Positions 35,286 through 47,457 are shown, counted from the stretch's first letter. The stretch is 64,000 nt of DNA from Kalmusia sp. IMI 367209 (GCA_027946365.1 JAPEUQ010000003.1:1-64000); one strand, 5' to 3'. Made by a program: numbers and translations. The notes: generated by a model not told the origin, from the letters alone.

Positions 35286-37766
35286 GTCCTCTAAAAAAGG
35301 GAAGAATAAACTAGACTTTACTAGGAATTATTAGCGTCTATTAAGACCTATTAGGACCCTCTACAAAGTAATAAACCTTAATAAGTCTTATAGTATATAA
35401 TTATTTACCCTTTTATTTTAAAAATTTTTATATATCTTTTATAGAAAGTTTGGCAGAGGATCGACCTTAAAAGAGATAAGATATTTTAGTAGAAATAGAT
35501 TATATAAAGTTATCTATTATAAAGTATAAAAATAAATTATAACTAGTAAAGAAAGTTAATAGAATAGTTCTATTAAAAGACTTCTATATAGAGTAGCGCT
35601 AGATAGGTCCTATTAGACCTACTAGAGCCACTTAGCCCCTATAGAGCCTAACAGTAGAAAAACCACCATAATAAGTCTATTAAGATTAAGTAAAAACCTA
35701 GGTATTATAACTAGTTAAAAACTATAAACGTTAAATCTAATATCTAGTAACTATTAAATTATTTACTAAAGATATAATTAGGACCTATTTAAGTCTAATA
35801 ACGCTAGAAAGTATCTAGAAGTATCTTTTAAATGGCCATCTATTACTTTAGGCTAAAGGCGGCCGAGATATTACTAATCTATTTATAAATTTAATAGTTA
35901 TATTTAGTAATCTATATTATATCATTCTCTTTAGTATAGTAATAAATTACGGTATAAGCGTTTAGAATTTTAAAAAATTACTTAATAATTTTAGACTTCT
36001 TTTTATCCTTAATATTACCCTACGGATTATCGGAAGTGTTTAACTAAAAACCTATAATAAAGAGGTTAATAAGTTTCTCCTTCTTATAAATATATACCTA
36101 ACTATTATAAGTTATAGTAAGATCTAGTATTATATAAAAACCTAAGTAGTATCTTTAATCTAATCTTCCTTAGAGAGGTTAGTTAGCTCTATATGACGCT
36201 TAAAATTATTTATCTATACCTATTAGCGTTAGTTAGGGTCCTATAGGACTCTATAACCCCTTAGATAGTCTCTTACTTTATAAGGGCTAATATCTATCTT
36301 TAATATTATATATTAGTTTTAAATTTTCTTTATATAGTGCTGCTCATTATTTAAACGCTTATAAGTATACTTAATAACGCCTAACTACGCATAATAATCT
36401 AGAGGTCTAACTAACTATTATAAAGCTAATAGTGCTCATTATAATTATTATTATATAAAGTATAGTATACTTTTTATTTAAAATCTAGAAGGTATTATTT
36501 ATAGCCTTTTACCTTACGCCTAGTATCCTCTATCTTTTTACTAAGTTAAGTAGGGACTATTAGTACCGGATTACGCCTATTAGAGCTAGATTAAGCTAAA
36601 CTATTACTACTAGGTATAGAATTATTCACGTTATTTTTAATAGATAAATATTTAAAAAGAATTATCTTCTTTACGTTAATTTTAGTAAGGTAGGGAAGAT
36701 TAGCTAATAGGAACTATTTAATGTTAGTAAGGATCTAATAGTATCTAATAGTGTCTAATGAATCCTTATAGTCCCTTTTAGGGTATAGAAAGCTTAAGAA
36801 TATTACTTATTATATAATAAGCCTTCTTAGAGTCCTAATAAATTTTATATTATAGAAAGATTTTATCGCCTACTAGGTTGGAGATATAAAATAGACGTTA
36901 ATTAGTATCTAAAGTAGGGAATTTATAATAACTAGTCTAAAGTATTTTTAGTAATACCACTTATATACTCTATATAGTAGAGTATTAACTTAACTAAGTT
37001 ATAGTCCTCATACGACCACTTATATATAGCTAGAATAGATATAGTTAAATTAGGCCTATTATAGATAGGAAATAACTAATTAGGACTAATAGTATCTATT
37101 AGTACTAGCTAGAGACCCTAATCCCCATAATTCTAGATATATTTACTTAGAGATTAGAGTATAAAGAATAAAAAATTAGATTATAAAAATAAATATTTTT
37201 TATAAAAATATTAGCGAATTATATTACACGCCTATATAGATAAAAAAACTTATTAGCCAATTTTAAAAGTAGGAGAAACTAGAGAGAAGATAAATAGATT
37301 AAGATAAACTAGAAATATATATAGTAGCTTATATAATAGACCTATATAATATTAATCTAAACTAGTATAGGATAATATTAAAAATAAGAGAAACCTAAAT
37401 AAATAAAGTAAAGAATATATATATCTAATTATACTATCTATATTAGTATCTTAATATACGCCTACTATTAGCCTAGTAAGGGAGGATCTACCCAGGACTA
37501 TTACTACTACTTAGGCCCTAGTACGCCCTAACCTAGACTCTTAAGATAAGAGCGCCTTATAAGAGGGGATAATATTATATATTAAGGTCTATAGTATTTA
37601 GGGAACACTATCTAGCGCTATTAGGCGCTAGTAGAGCCTATTATATAATATAGGGTTATATTATAGGAAGTAGACTAGCCTTATCTAATAGTAATTCATC
37701 TATCCTATAATCTACTATTAATTCCCTAAAGTTGAGGCTATACTACTATATTTAGTAACGTGATAA

Positions 37767-39480
37767 TTAGTTAGTAGCGAACCTATAATAGTAGAATCTA
37801 ATCTATTTATTAAGATAAAATAACTTTAATAGAGAGATATCTTTATTATTAAGCGTATTGCCCACTTAGTGAGTAAGGATAGTACTTAAAAATATAGAAA
37901 GGTATACATTTAGCGCCTTAATAAAAGGAAGTCCTAAGATATAATAATAAATTATATATTCTAAATAAACTAGTCATTAGATAAGAGATTTTATTCTAGA
38001 ACTATAATATACGTATAATAGACTATTTTAGCATATATAGAACGCTTAAGCTTATTAAAAGGATCTACTATTAGCCTAGTATAAGTTAAGATATTTAGAA
38101 ATATATAAGAATATATACTATTTACCAAAGGAGTAAAGCTCTAAGATATAATAAATATAATAAACTAGTATCTTTACTAGTTCTAAGGGATATCTTTAAG
38201 AAAGTCTTACTAGACTTTATTATAGGATTACCCCAACTAAGAATTATATAGGCTATATCTTTAATATAATCTTAGTAATTATATACTATTTCTTTAAGAT
38301 AGTTATCTATATCTTAGTACTAAAGTTATAGGATGTAAGATAATTTACTAATACCTATTTTAAGGAGGTTATCCTAAAGTTTAGTATATAGAAAGATATT
38401 ATATTAAATAAAGAATCTATTTTTACCTCTATATTTTAGACAGAAATATACTATTAACTATAAATAAAGTATAGGTTAAGTATTACCTTCTATCTATAAA
38501 TAGATAGATAAATAGAACGCTAGAATTAAACCTTAAAATAGTATCTATAGATATTTATATTAACTTTATAGGAGAACTAGGTTATATTACTATTAATAGC
38601 CTAATTTATTTATAATAACTCTATATATAAATCTATAAAGATAACGCTATTCTATACTATATATAAAAAGTACCCTATCCTTATAACATCTCCTATAGAT
38701 AGTAGGTAAGAGGGAGATACTAGATATAGTTAATAGAATAAAATATATATATAGTATAAGAGTATTACTTACAGAATACCTCTAAATAGTTTAAAAATAT
38801 TAGAGTTAATACTATAATAAAAAGTATAAACTAGAGTCCTTCCACTAAAAAAACCTAGTATTACTAAGTATAAAATATATTTATATATTCTATTAATCTA
38901 GTAAAAAGCTTTCTAGTAAATTTATTAAACCTTTTTAAGTATAAGACGTAGTTAGAATATAGATATATTATTTACTCCTTCTACTTAACTATTATATTTA
39001 TAATATCTTCTATATTTCACTCCTTAAACATTAGAAGCTAAAGTAAAAATAAGAAGATAATACTCTACTACTAGAGGTTATACCTAAAGGAGAAGAAATC
39101 TAGAAAATAGAAAAAATCCTAATAAAAAGGATAAAAAAGGATAATAATAATATCTACTCTACTAAAAGGCTATAATAAATCTTAAAATACCTAAACTCTA
39201 GAAGTGGATTTTAAAAATATAAATAAGCTAGTATAGACTTTTAAATAAAAGAAAGGATCTTCACCCATAAGAAAGAAGTTAAGAGTATAAAAGGCGTATA
39301 TAAGGTATAACTATTAAATAGAATTATTTAGAGACTATATAGTCTATAGGGTATCTATTTAAAATATAAATACTAGAAGATAGAAAAAGGAAAGATAAGC
39401 TTTACTAGAGATCTACGTCCTATATACGCTAAGTATCTTACTTAATATTACTACTACTATTAATTATTTCTTTATTATCC
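37767..39480 (+). pseudogene. gypsy integrase fragment (third gypsy, RIP-degraded)
   Basis: On the plus strand, LDFIIGLPQ (about 38,211-38,240, the MDFITGLP motif), then ILNKESIFTSIF, then SITFYLQIDRQIEQQNQTLKQYL (about 38,475-38,545, the FHPQTDGQTER motif, quoted across two adjoining parts) identify a Ty3/gypsy integrase. The C-terminal part continues to about 39,480. No reverse transcriptase precedes it within this fragment, so it is 5'-truncated or abuts the end of gypsy copy B. It differs from the integrase of copy A. Confidence 0.65.
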
Positions 39481-41060
39481 GTTACCTTATTAATCACATC
39501 CTTAATTAACTACTTAAGTAAATCTATTAAGATACTATTATTATTATTATTATTATTATTATTAGAGTTATCTTAACCGCTACCCTAACCTACCGCCTAA
39601 GCAGCCTAAAGGGCCTAGACTATAGTATTAGTCTAAGAAGATATTAGTATACGCTCTAAATACGTTTAAAATATAAATATACTAATTCTTATATAATAGA
39701 AATAAGACTAGCTAGAACTTTAAGAGTAGTAGTAATATAGCACTACTTCTAAAGAATTAAGTTAAAAATTAGAGACTTATAGTAGAAACTTAGGTAGCTA
39801 AATCTATTAAAGTTCTAAAATATACTATAATATATCTATAGTTTATTAATTCTAAGTTAAACTACTTTTAGGCCTATATAAACTTTACGCCTTAAGTCTA
39901 GATTTTAAATTAGTTCTATAAGCAGCTATAGTTAAGATATTAGTAATAATAATGTGATACTAGTTATAGAACTTATAAAGATAATTTAAGTAACTATTTA
40001 TTATTACTAGTATCTATAAATATTAGCTAAGGCGTATATATAGCGTATAATCTATATAATTTATTAAGATATAGTTATTCTAATTATCATCCTTATAATA
40101 TTTATAATAGTGCTCCTTAAACTTTTTATAATTACCTAGTAGCTTAACTAGACTCTATATATAACGTATATAAGTTATAATAAAAGTGACTTAATTAGTA
40201 TACTTAGCGATAGTACTCTACATAAAATTATATATATTATATAGTATAGTTTTCTTAATATACTTAGAGAGTAGATAATAGACTATAATAATTAATTTAG
40301 GGTAAGTAAGTTATATACGCTTTATATATACTAAAGTGGTATATATATAATATTAAAAATAAAAAGATTAATATAGTATTATAATAAGATTAAAATAAAA
40401 GAGATTATCTATTTATACTATAGACTTACCACCACGTAGGCGAGATCTTAAAAATAGAAGGTATAGAATCTTAATATAATAACGCTTACGCCGTACCTAT
40501 TATAAATATAGTATATATATAGTATATATCTATAGTACACGTAGGAAACGCTAATACTATAGATACTCTTTTTCTTTCTTATAAGGTGAGGTTTTTATTA
40601 AGGCTATAGCAGCTATAAGGGACTATAGCTAGAGGGGGAGATTCTATAATAAGGATATTATAAAGTTATTATAGTATTAAGATATATTACACTAGGATTA
40701 ATAGGGTCTAGTGCGCTAAGAAAGCTAAGCGAATGAGCTACGTAAAACCTATATTATATACTTATTTTAGGAATGTTAAGTATTATTTATTTAATATAAC
40801 TAGAGTTATCCTTTACTATTAATTCTAGTGTGAAGTATATACTATTGCCTATAACTAGACCTCATATCCTTAGTAGAATATTATTATATAACTACTAAGT
40901 TACTAACTCTACTAACTTATCTAAGAACCTTATTATATCTATCGTGCCTACTATAGGTTCGCCTATAATTACTTATTACGCGTAATTCTTTGGCTTGTTA
41001 ATAGATACTATTAATACATCATTATCGTAATTTCGTTGCGGCGTAGTAGCCGTAACACAT
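39481..41060. other. AT-rich sequence without a recognisable gene
   Basis: The last 1.6 kb of the RIP-altered block. It has no open frame of note and no motif I can assign. A TTA microsatellite lies at 39,535-39,564. CpG and GC content rise gradually after about 40,600. It is probably the tail of a decayed element. Confidence 0.6.
39535..39564. repeat. (TTA)n microsatellite
   Basis: About ten uninterrupted TTA units. Confidence 0.9.
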
Positions 41061-41162
41061 ATTATGATTATGGCTTAATGAACTAAACTAATGCGGGGTG
41101 ATTATGTAAGATACGTAATAATTGAGAGCTTTACTATAATCATTTTATACTATCATCTCATC

Positions 41163-42812
41163 ATGAGCGATACCAACAGTACCAGAAACCGGCAGCGATC
41201 ACGCATAGCCTGTGAGCCATGTCGTGAACGCAAGAGGAGGTGTGATGGTGCTCGGCCATGTGGACTGTGTCAGAATTTCGGGTACGAGTGCTCGTATCGT
41301 ACCCAACCTCGAAGGCGAAGGCGCGAACGCGGAAGTGCTGTAACACCTTCACCACACCCGACCACTCCGCGGGAACATAACGAAATTTCACTGGCTAGCG
41401 CTGTCTCGAATGCTGACGACTGCCGATTCGTGCAATCACTAGAGAGCAATTCAGGTTCAGCTTTTGTGCAGACCTTTGCTGCTACCGTCGACCCAAGTAA
41501 CGCCCCTCCACCCCAGATGCTAGGATGGAATGTGTTCCTCGGTCAGCGACAGATTTTGCCATCCGTGTCATTGCGAAGCGTAACAGATATGATATCGCAC
41601 ACAGATATGCAAGGCCTCGCCGTAATCTATTTTGCCAAAATCGACCCATGCTACGGTTTTGTTAACCGGGATCAGGTCAATGGGGGAATACAGAAGAGGT
41701 GGCTTCCAGATAGTAGACAGTCTACTTTTGACGCCGTGTTATGTGGAATCGCAGCTATCGGCTGTGTCTTCTCCAACCTGCAAGATCTGCAAACAGAGGC
41801 AAATCTTTTCAATCTGGCAAAATCCTTCCTAAACCTGTCCGGCCCTGAAAATATTTCTGTCGACATAGCCACAGCTTGGGTCCTTTGCACAGTCTATTTA
41901 CGGCTCACGGCAACGCCAGACGAGACCTGGATTGCAAGCTGCACGGCCTTACATATCATCGATGCTGCGGGTCTCCATTGTGAGCCAGATGCGAATGCTT
42001 CATTTCGCAGTGCTTCCCACGTATGCGCTCCAGACACGCGCAGGAGGATCCTGGGTGTAGCCCGCCACCTGAATGTCTGGCTTTCTTTCGACTTAGGACG
42101 AACCCGTGTCATTCTACAGAACATGTCCACCGTTTCTCCGGCCCCGCAGGACGGCGATTTCACTACCGAACTGCTTGGCCTCCTATCGTATACAGAGAAC
42201 ATGGACCCCAGCAAAGACATCAGTGGCCCCGAACTTGTGACCGCCGTTTCGGAAGTGCTGGATCGGACTCATACACAACCTCCTTCTGTTTTAGCACAAT
42301 GCAACTTGATGCTCTGTCTTTATCGCAGACTGTACACACTACGATGGCCTGTGGCGGATGAAATAATGGGTAAAGCCGTACATCTGATCGAACGAGGCAT
42401 ACAAGCTGTGCACACGAGCATAGAAGCCGGGAGTCCCTGGCACCACGTTGCTAATGTCCCATTCCAATCGATCTGCACACTCCTTGCCATCGACACGGTA
42501 CAGTCCTTCTCCTTATTACGGCCTACTTTGTTGTGTTTAGCAGCTGTGAGCAATACCTTCCAAACAAAGGCTACTAAAGATGCACTCACTGCAGCGCATG
42601 CACTCATCTCAATGCACCAGAAGCGGCGAGAAACAGATGTCCTAAGGCAGTCAGAAATGCTCAAACTCTATCCCGCTAGTGAGCCAGCGGGAGATGACAT
42701 GTTCGAGCATTTCGATTTGAATCAAGCTCAGGCATTCACGGACCTCCCATGGTTCAATGAATTCTTTTCCGATTCAGAGATTACCAATTTCATCAACGGA
42801 GCAAGCTACTGA
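41163..42812 (+). CDS. Zn2Cys6 fungal transcription factor
   Basis: A nuclear DNA-binding regulator of the Gal4 class, 549 residues from the chosen ATG. The binuclear cluster is at residues 17-43, C-x2-C-x6-C-x5-C-x2-C-x6-C, in a basic context (RQRSRIACEPCRERKRRC). An Arg-rich stretch follows (about residues 50-60). The middle (about 130-420) has the helical, Trp/Leu-rich character of the fungal-specific regulatory domain, for example TAWVLCTVYLRL and GLHCEPDANASF. The C-terminus is acidic and aromatic (DLPWFNEFFSDSEI), like an activation region. An in-frame ATG at 41,091 would add 24 hydrophobic residues not expected of this class, so the ATG at 41,163 was preferred. No intron is needed. It is the first gene outside the RIP block. 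The nearby nitronate monooxygenase on the same strand may be a target, but this is inference. Confidence 0.88.
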   Translation: MSDTNSTRNRQRSRIACEPCRERKRRCDGARPCGLCQNFGYECSYRTQPRRRRRERGSAVTPSPHPTTPREHNEISLASAVSNADDCRFVQSLESNSGSAFVQTFAATVDPSNAPPPQMLGWNVFLGQRQILPSVSLRSVTDMISHTDMQGLAVIYFAKIDPCYGFVNRDQVNGGIQKRWLPDSRQSTFDAVLCGIAAIGCVFSNLQDLQTEANLFNLAKSFLNLSGPENISVDIATAWVLCTVYLRLTATPDETWIASCTALHIIDAAGLHCEPDANASFRSASHVCAPDTRRRILGVARHLNVWLSFDLGRTRVILQNMSTVSPAPQDGDFTTELLGLLSYTENMDPSKDISGPELVTAVSEVLDRTHTQPPSVLAQCNLMLCLYRRLYTLRWPVADEIMGKAVHLIERGIQAVHTSIEAGSPWHHVANVPFQSICTLLAIDTVQSFSLLRPTLLCLAAVSNTFQTKATKDALTAAHALISMHQKRRETDVLRQSEMLKLYPASEPAGDDMFEHFDLNQAQAFTDLPWFNEFFSDSEITNFINGASY

Positions 42813-43050
42813 ACACCACAAGAACAAGCACGAATAAGAGGGCTCACTCCGTCCATTACGATTGCATACCAATGCTGACCATCTTGAGCTGCACACGTGG
42901 TGAAATCGATCTTGCGGAAATAGCGGATGCGGAAGATCGGATATAGCGGCTCGACAACATCACCCGCTCATAATCACTTAAGCGTCTTTCACGATATATA
43001 TCAGCCAGCTTGCTTACACGCAACATGTCCCAATCCTCGAGAAAGCCACA

Positions 43051-44112
43051 ATGCTGAGAAAATCGTTTCCCTGGACTAAGCTGCCTTTGGTGGTATCTGC
43101 TCCCATGCTCGGCGCGTCCACTCCTCATCTTGCCGTCAATGTAAGCCGCGCAGGAGGTCTGGGCTTTATAGCTGGTGGCAACAATCCCCAGAACCTCAAC
43201 GAATTGCTCCACGAAACGACCCGGCTATTACAAAGTCATCCGAAGCACAGACTAACGGGCCGTTCAGGAACGCTCCCAATCGGCGTCGGCTTTCAGCTCT
43301 TCAACTGCATTCTTAGTACTGTGGCGGATGTTTTGGCAGCGCATAAGCCTGCGGCTGTATGGCTTTTCGCACCAAAAGTCGAAGATGAATTACGATCATG
43401 GGCCACGAGAATCCGAGCTGTCACAAACGAAAAGGCGCTCATCTGCGTCCAAGTCGGAAGCGTGGCTGAAGCGGAAAAGGCTCTAGATCTCGTGGATCCT
43501 GATTTTCTGGTACTGCAGGGCGCAGATGCAGGTGGCCATGGTCGATGTCAATCTGCGAGCATCGTGTCCCTGGTGCCAGAGGTCATAGACAGGGTACAGG
43601 CGATCGGCCAAGCGAAGGTCCCTGTGCTCGCTGCCGGTGGTATTGCAGATGCACGTGGTGCTGCAGCTGCATTAGCACTCGGTGCTAGTGGGGTCGTAAT
43701 GGGTACACGGTTTCTTGCTGCTGAAGAGTCTGGTATTGCGCTAGGGTGGAAGCGTGAGCTCATTCGAACAAAGGACGGCGGAGCGACGACACTGAGGTCT
43801 ACACTTTGTGATCGACTTAAGCGGAATCACGACTGGCCGAAGCAGTACGATGGGAGAGCAATCAAGAACCAGGGACACGCGGATGAACAGTCCGGTCTCC
43901 GGGATGAAGAGAATGTGAGGCTGTACGAAGAAGGGTTGACGCATGGAGACAGTGCCTGGGGTGTTCATGGACGGATGGTCATGTACGCTGGGACCGGCGT
44001 TGGGCTCGTGAAACAAATTCAGCCTGCAGCGCGCATAGTGAACGAGATAAGGGAAGGGGCTGTCCGTACATTGAAGAGAGCCATGGACGTAGAAGGCGAG
44101 GAAAGGCTTTAG
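43051..44112 (+). CDS. Nitronate monooxygenase (2-nitropropane dioxygenase family)
   Basis: FMN-dependent TIM-barrel enzyme that oxidises alkyl nitronates such as propionate-3-nitronate to the carbonyl compound and nitrite, protecting against nitro toxins. 353 residues in one exon, the usual length for the family. The N-terminal strand is PLVVSAPMLG (residues 11-20), followed by VSRAGGLGFIAGG. The phosphate- and substrate-binding segment VLQGADAGGHG (about 154-164) contains the conserved His of the family's GGHG motif. VLAAGGIADARGAAAALALG and GVVMGTRFLA (about 192-225) form the FMN phosphate-binding end. It is 238 bp downstream of the Zn2Cys6 regulator in the same orientation. The physiological substrate cannot be read from the sequence. 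Confidence 0.9.
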   Translation: MLRKSFPWTKLPLVVSAPMLGASTPHLAVNVSRAGGLGFIAGGNNPQNLNELLHETTRLLQSHPKHRLTGRSGTLPIGVGFQLFNCILSTVADVLAAHKPAAVWLFAPKVEDELRSWATRIRAVTNEKALICVQVGSVAEAEKALDLVDPDFLVLQGADAGGHGRCQSASIVSLVPEVIDRVQAIGQAKVPVLAAGGIADARGAAAALALGASGVVMGTRFLAAEESGIALGWKRELIRTKDGGATTLRSTLCDRLKRNHDWPKQYDGRAIKNQGHADEQSGLRDEENVRLYEEGLTHGDSAWGVHGRMVMYAGTGVGLVKQIQPAARIVNEIREGAVRTLKRAMDVEGEERL

Positions 44113-44597
44113 CTAGAGGAACATATCGTATGAGGTGTCTGTCGTTTCTGTGTTGTTCCACCATCCTTTGCCGAGCGACGTCAGGCAATCATATTGCACG
44201 TGACGAAACTGTTCGGAACATGCAACCAAAGTGACATGGTCGATCCCTAGACGTTCTGAATTCGAGGTCACCCTTGATGTATTATTCAACGGTCGACGGA
44301 GACGAGGGGATGTGCACGTGCGCGGCACTGGTGAGGGCTATTGAGGGCACTGAGAGCAATAAGGGCGACCGTGCAGTTACGTAATCCTGATTCCGACCCT
44401 GCCATTGGCCGGCGCACCTGCAGCGTTTTCATGCAGAATGACTTGCGACATCGCGTCATCGGTTCGTTTTCGTTCATCCTTTGGTGGGGGCGGGGCAGGC
44501 ACATTTGCGGAGGAATTCAAAGAGCCTCACTCGACATGTCTGGCACTCGCCCGGCACTCGCTCTGCCAGAAACTTGCTAGACCACGAGCCCTCACTG

Positions 44598-44604
44598 TGA
44601 GTCA
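44598..44604. promoter_or_regulatory. Candidate bZIP (Gcn4/CpcA-type) site TGAGTCA
   Basis: A perfect TGAGTCA lies 221 bp upstream of the adenylosuccinate synthetase ATG. Its reverse strand includes TGACTC, the core used by Gcn4- and Bas1-type regulators of amino-acid and purine genes in yeast. Function in this organism is inference. Confidence 0.4.
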
Positions 44605-44824
44605 TGGCGCCGTAGCAGCCACAGCACCCCTCCACCCCCCAATTGCTTCCGATAGCCGTTCCCCGCGACCTTTCACCACGCGAAAACATTTTAATTGGAC
44701 GCAAGCTGACCGACCAAAAAGCGCGCACTCCGGCCTTCTCGGCGCCGCAATTGACCTGGATTGAGTTGAATACATAACCTCGCCCCGGCCGCCGCCCCGC
44801 CTGCCGTCCTTGTCTTCTTCTGCC

Positions 44825-46307
44825 ATGTCCGTCACCGTCGTGCTCGGCGCCCAATGGGGCGACGAGGGCAAAGGCAAGCTCGCCGACATCCTCGCCCACG
44901 AGTCGAAGCTCTGCTGTCGCGCCCAGGGCGGCAATAACGCCGGCCACACCATCGTCGCGAACGGCGTCACATATGATTTCCACATCCTCCCGTCCGGCCT
45001 CGTGAACCCGGGTTGCGTCAATGTCATTGGCAGTGGATGCGTCGTCCACGTCCCGTCCTTCTTCAAGGAGTTGGACGAGCTGGACAAGAAGGGCTTGAAG
45101 ACTGAAGGGCGCATCTACATCTCGGACAGGGCTCAGATCGTGTTTGATGTGCACCAGCTGGTCGACGGGCTAGAGGAAGTCGAGCTGGGAGGCGGGTTAA
45201 TAGGTTGGACACCCGAACGCTGCTGAAACTAAGGTCAAAGCTGACGAGCGTGCTGGAACAGGCACCACCAAGAAAGGCATTGGTACGTCTATCGACGATA
45301 TGCCCAAGTGGAGGGCTGATCATATACAGGCCCAACCTATAGCACCAAGATGAGCCGGAGCGGCCTTCGCATGTACGATATATTCAACGAGGAGAGCTTC
45401 GAAAAGAAATTGCGGCGACTGGCAGAGGGATACCAGAAGCGGTTTGGAGCTCTGCTCAACTACGACGTGGAAGCTGAGATCGAGAAGTTCAAGGTGCGTG
45501 TCCTATATCCTAGCACTATGCAGTTTGGGCGACTCAAGCTGACTGGTTCGAGGAACTCCGCCCCAAGCTTGAGCAATACGTCGTTGACCAAGTTCCGCTG
45601 CTCGCATCTGCCAAGGTCAATAAGGCACCGATCTTAGTCGAGGGTGCCAACGCCCTCATGCTCGATATCGATCATGGAACATATCCCTTCGTCACGTCTT
45701 CAAACACCGGTCTTGGCGGCGTCCTCACAGGCCTCAGTCTGGGATGGCGGTCGATCAGGGATGTGATAGGCGTTGTCAAGGCATACACTACCCGAGTTGG
45801 ATCGTAAGCTTTTAACAGCCCCAAATTAACATTGTGGAGACTGACAGGCACCAAGGGGGTCCCTTCCCGACAGAACAGCTCAACGAGATAGGCGAGAAAC
45901 TCCAACAACAAGGCCACGAAGTCGGCGTCACCACCGGTCGCAAGCGCCGCTGCGGCTGGCTCGATCTGGTTGTTGTCAAACATTCGCACGCATGCAACGA
46001 CTACACCGCCATCAACCTGACCAAGCTCGACGTTCTCGATGACTTTGACGAGCTCAAGATAGCTACATCGTACTCATACAACGGTCAGACCCTAGAGTAT
46101 TTCCCTGCAGATCCAGAAATACTGTCCAAGGTCGAAGTCCACTACGAAATTTTACCAGGTTGGAAGAAGCCAACAACTGGCGCAAAGGCCTTTTATGACT
46201 TGCCCAGTGCAGCGAGAAAATACATTGAGTACATTGAGCAATTCGTCGGGGTGAAGGTGAGGTGGATTGGTGTGGGTCCCGCGAGAGATCATATGATTTC
46301 TAGGTGA
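44825..46307 (+). CDS. ADE12: Adenylosuccinate synthetase
   Basis: Catalyses IMP + Asp + GTP to adenylosuccinate, the first committed step from IMP to AMP, in the cytosol. Exons inferred: 44,825-45,203, 45,262-45,282 (21-nt micro-exon), 45,330-45,497, 45,539-45,803 and 45,848-46,307, giving 430 residues, the family length. The GTP-binding loop [11 protein letters not shown] is at residues 8-18. [10 protein letters not shown] contains the catalytic His. [14 protein letters not shown] spans the micro-exon. [34 protein letters not shown] and GPARDHM close the protein. The donor at 45,498 is uncertain: GTGCGT at 45,494 looks better but breaks the frame. Intron 1 uses the weak donor GTTGGA. Exon 5 adds His-Gln-Gly inside the normally invariant TRVG-GPFPTE stretch. 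Confidence 0.93.
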
Positions 46308-47457
46308 ATAAATTCTCGAAGGTTATGTACTGTTCAGCATTCCTCTGCACGTCGCTGGCCTCATCGCCGACTATGGAGGTTCAGAAGGTGTTTTTTTGGT
46401 ACAATACGGCATGACAGTGGATTCATGATAGAATATAGATGAGTGCCTCTCCAGTCTCCTCCAGCGGTTGAGCAAAAAGATTCCAGTCACTGCCTTTGTA
46501 CTGACGTATGTGTAATGAGGCGTGTTTCCTCTAGGTATGTGATACAAGCGGAAACCATCTAAGATCTGTTCACTATGAAGGGGCTTAGTTTACAATCATG
46601 GGTCACGAGATCGTGGACTAGCACTTGCTGCCATGCTCGAAACGCTGGCTAACACCCTCGGAATCAAGGACTGCATTCATTTGCTTAATCTTAGCCACTT
46701 GGATAGTCGTAGTGACACTATCTACGTACACAAGCTACCCGCATTTCAGGTGTCAGGTGCCGACAGCCCGTAAGTTATCTCCTCATTCTTGGATTCGGAG
46801 TGCGCATGACTCCCCCGCCCCCATTTACGGCAGGCGCTCATCTTGATTCGTACATCCTACAATGAATTTTCTTTGTCTTATTGTTGACAATTAGGCTGCA
46901 AGGTGCCGTTATGCATGAAGATGCCCGGGTGCTCAGCGCGTGGTTGGAGGTTGCACGCCCCGATAGAAAATAGGGTTCGCAGCTACAGTTCCAAAGGCTT
47001 TGAGCAGCCTTTTCTGAACAGCCAACCTTCAAAAACCAGTACCATGTTAGCATGAAGGTCGAGTGCGATAGATTGAATACTTTTTTATTGGATGCTCATC
47101 GCGGCAGTATCGTGGAGTGGCCTCATATGAAGCGAAACAATTGGCATGTTATACATGTATTATTAAATGGCGAAGGGTGTGCGCAATTTGAAGGATATTA
47201 AATTAGAAAGAATAGCAGCGATGCCACTCCTGCTTTTGTCACAACTTCGAAGGCACGTTGAAGGGTGGTGTTGGCATTTTACTTGTTTTCTTGTATAGCT
47301 TTTTCCTAACTTACCACTTGCTTCACCTGCTCTGCTTGTGCCTTCCTCTTTTCTACGACTGAGTTTGACTTGGAAAATTCACCGACCTCGTTTTCTTTAC
47401 GAGTGTTTTTATGGCGCGAAGACTACCATCGCTGCGTGAAGTGTTTCGTTCGAAGCA
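46308..47457. other. Intergenic, no recognisable gene
   Basis: The 3' flank of adenylosuccinate synthetase followed by sequence with only short chance frames. A pyrimidine-rich stretch at about 47,280-47,400 resembles a fungal promoter or 5' leader upstream of the short frame at 47,458. Confidence 0.5.

Larger units (their letters stand above)
27597..37766 (+). mobile_element. gypsy copy B, 3' part, split by a chromovirus
   Basis: Positions 27,597-27,790 and 35,286-36,013 together match gypsy copy A from about 14,005 to 14,916, including the CCTATAGTAAAAAGGCCGC run and the chromodomain-like tail. The chromovirus at 27,791-35,285 is inserted between them. The element seems to continue to about 37,766, where a 200-bp block (37,567-37,765) repeats 5265-5465 near the 5' side of copy A. 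The 5' part of copy B is absent. I recognise no coding motif in 36,014-37,566. Confidence 0.6.

Noticed and set aside
41894..42664. Antisense frames of 108-114 codons opposite the Zn2Cys6 gene
   Set aside because: Shadows of the real gene, created by its codon use.
44474..45154. 226-codon minus-strand frame over the start of adenylosuccinate synthetase
   Set aside because: Overlaps a well-supported conserved exon and has low-complexity Asp/Val/Gly-rich composition typical of an antisense shadow.
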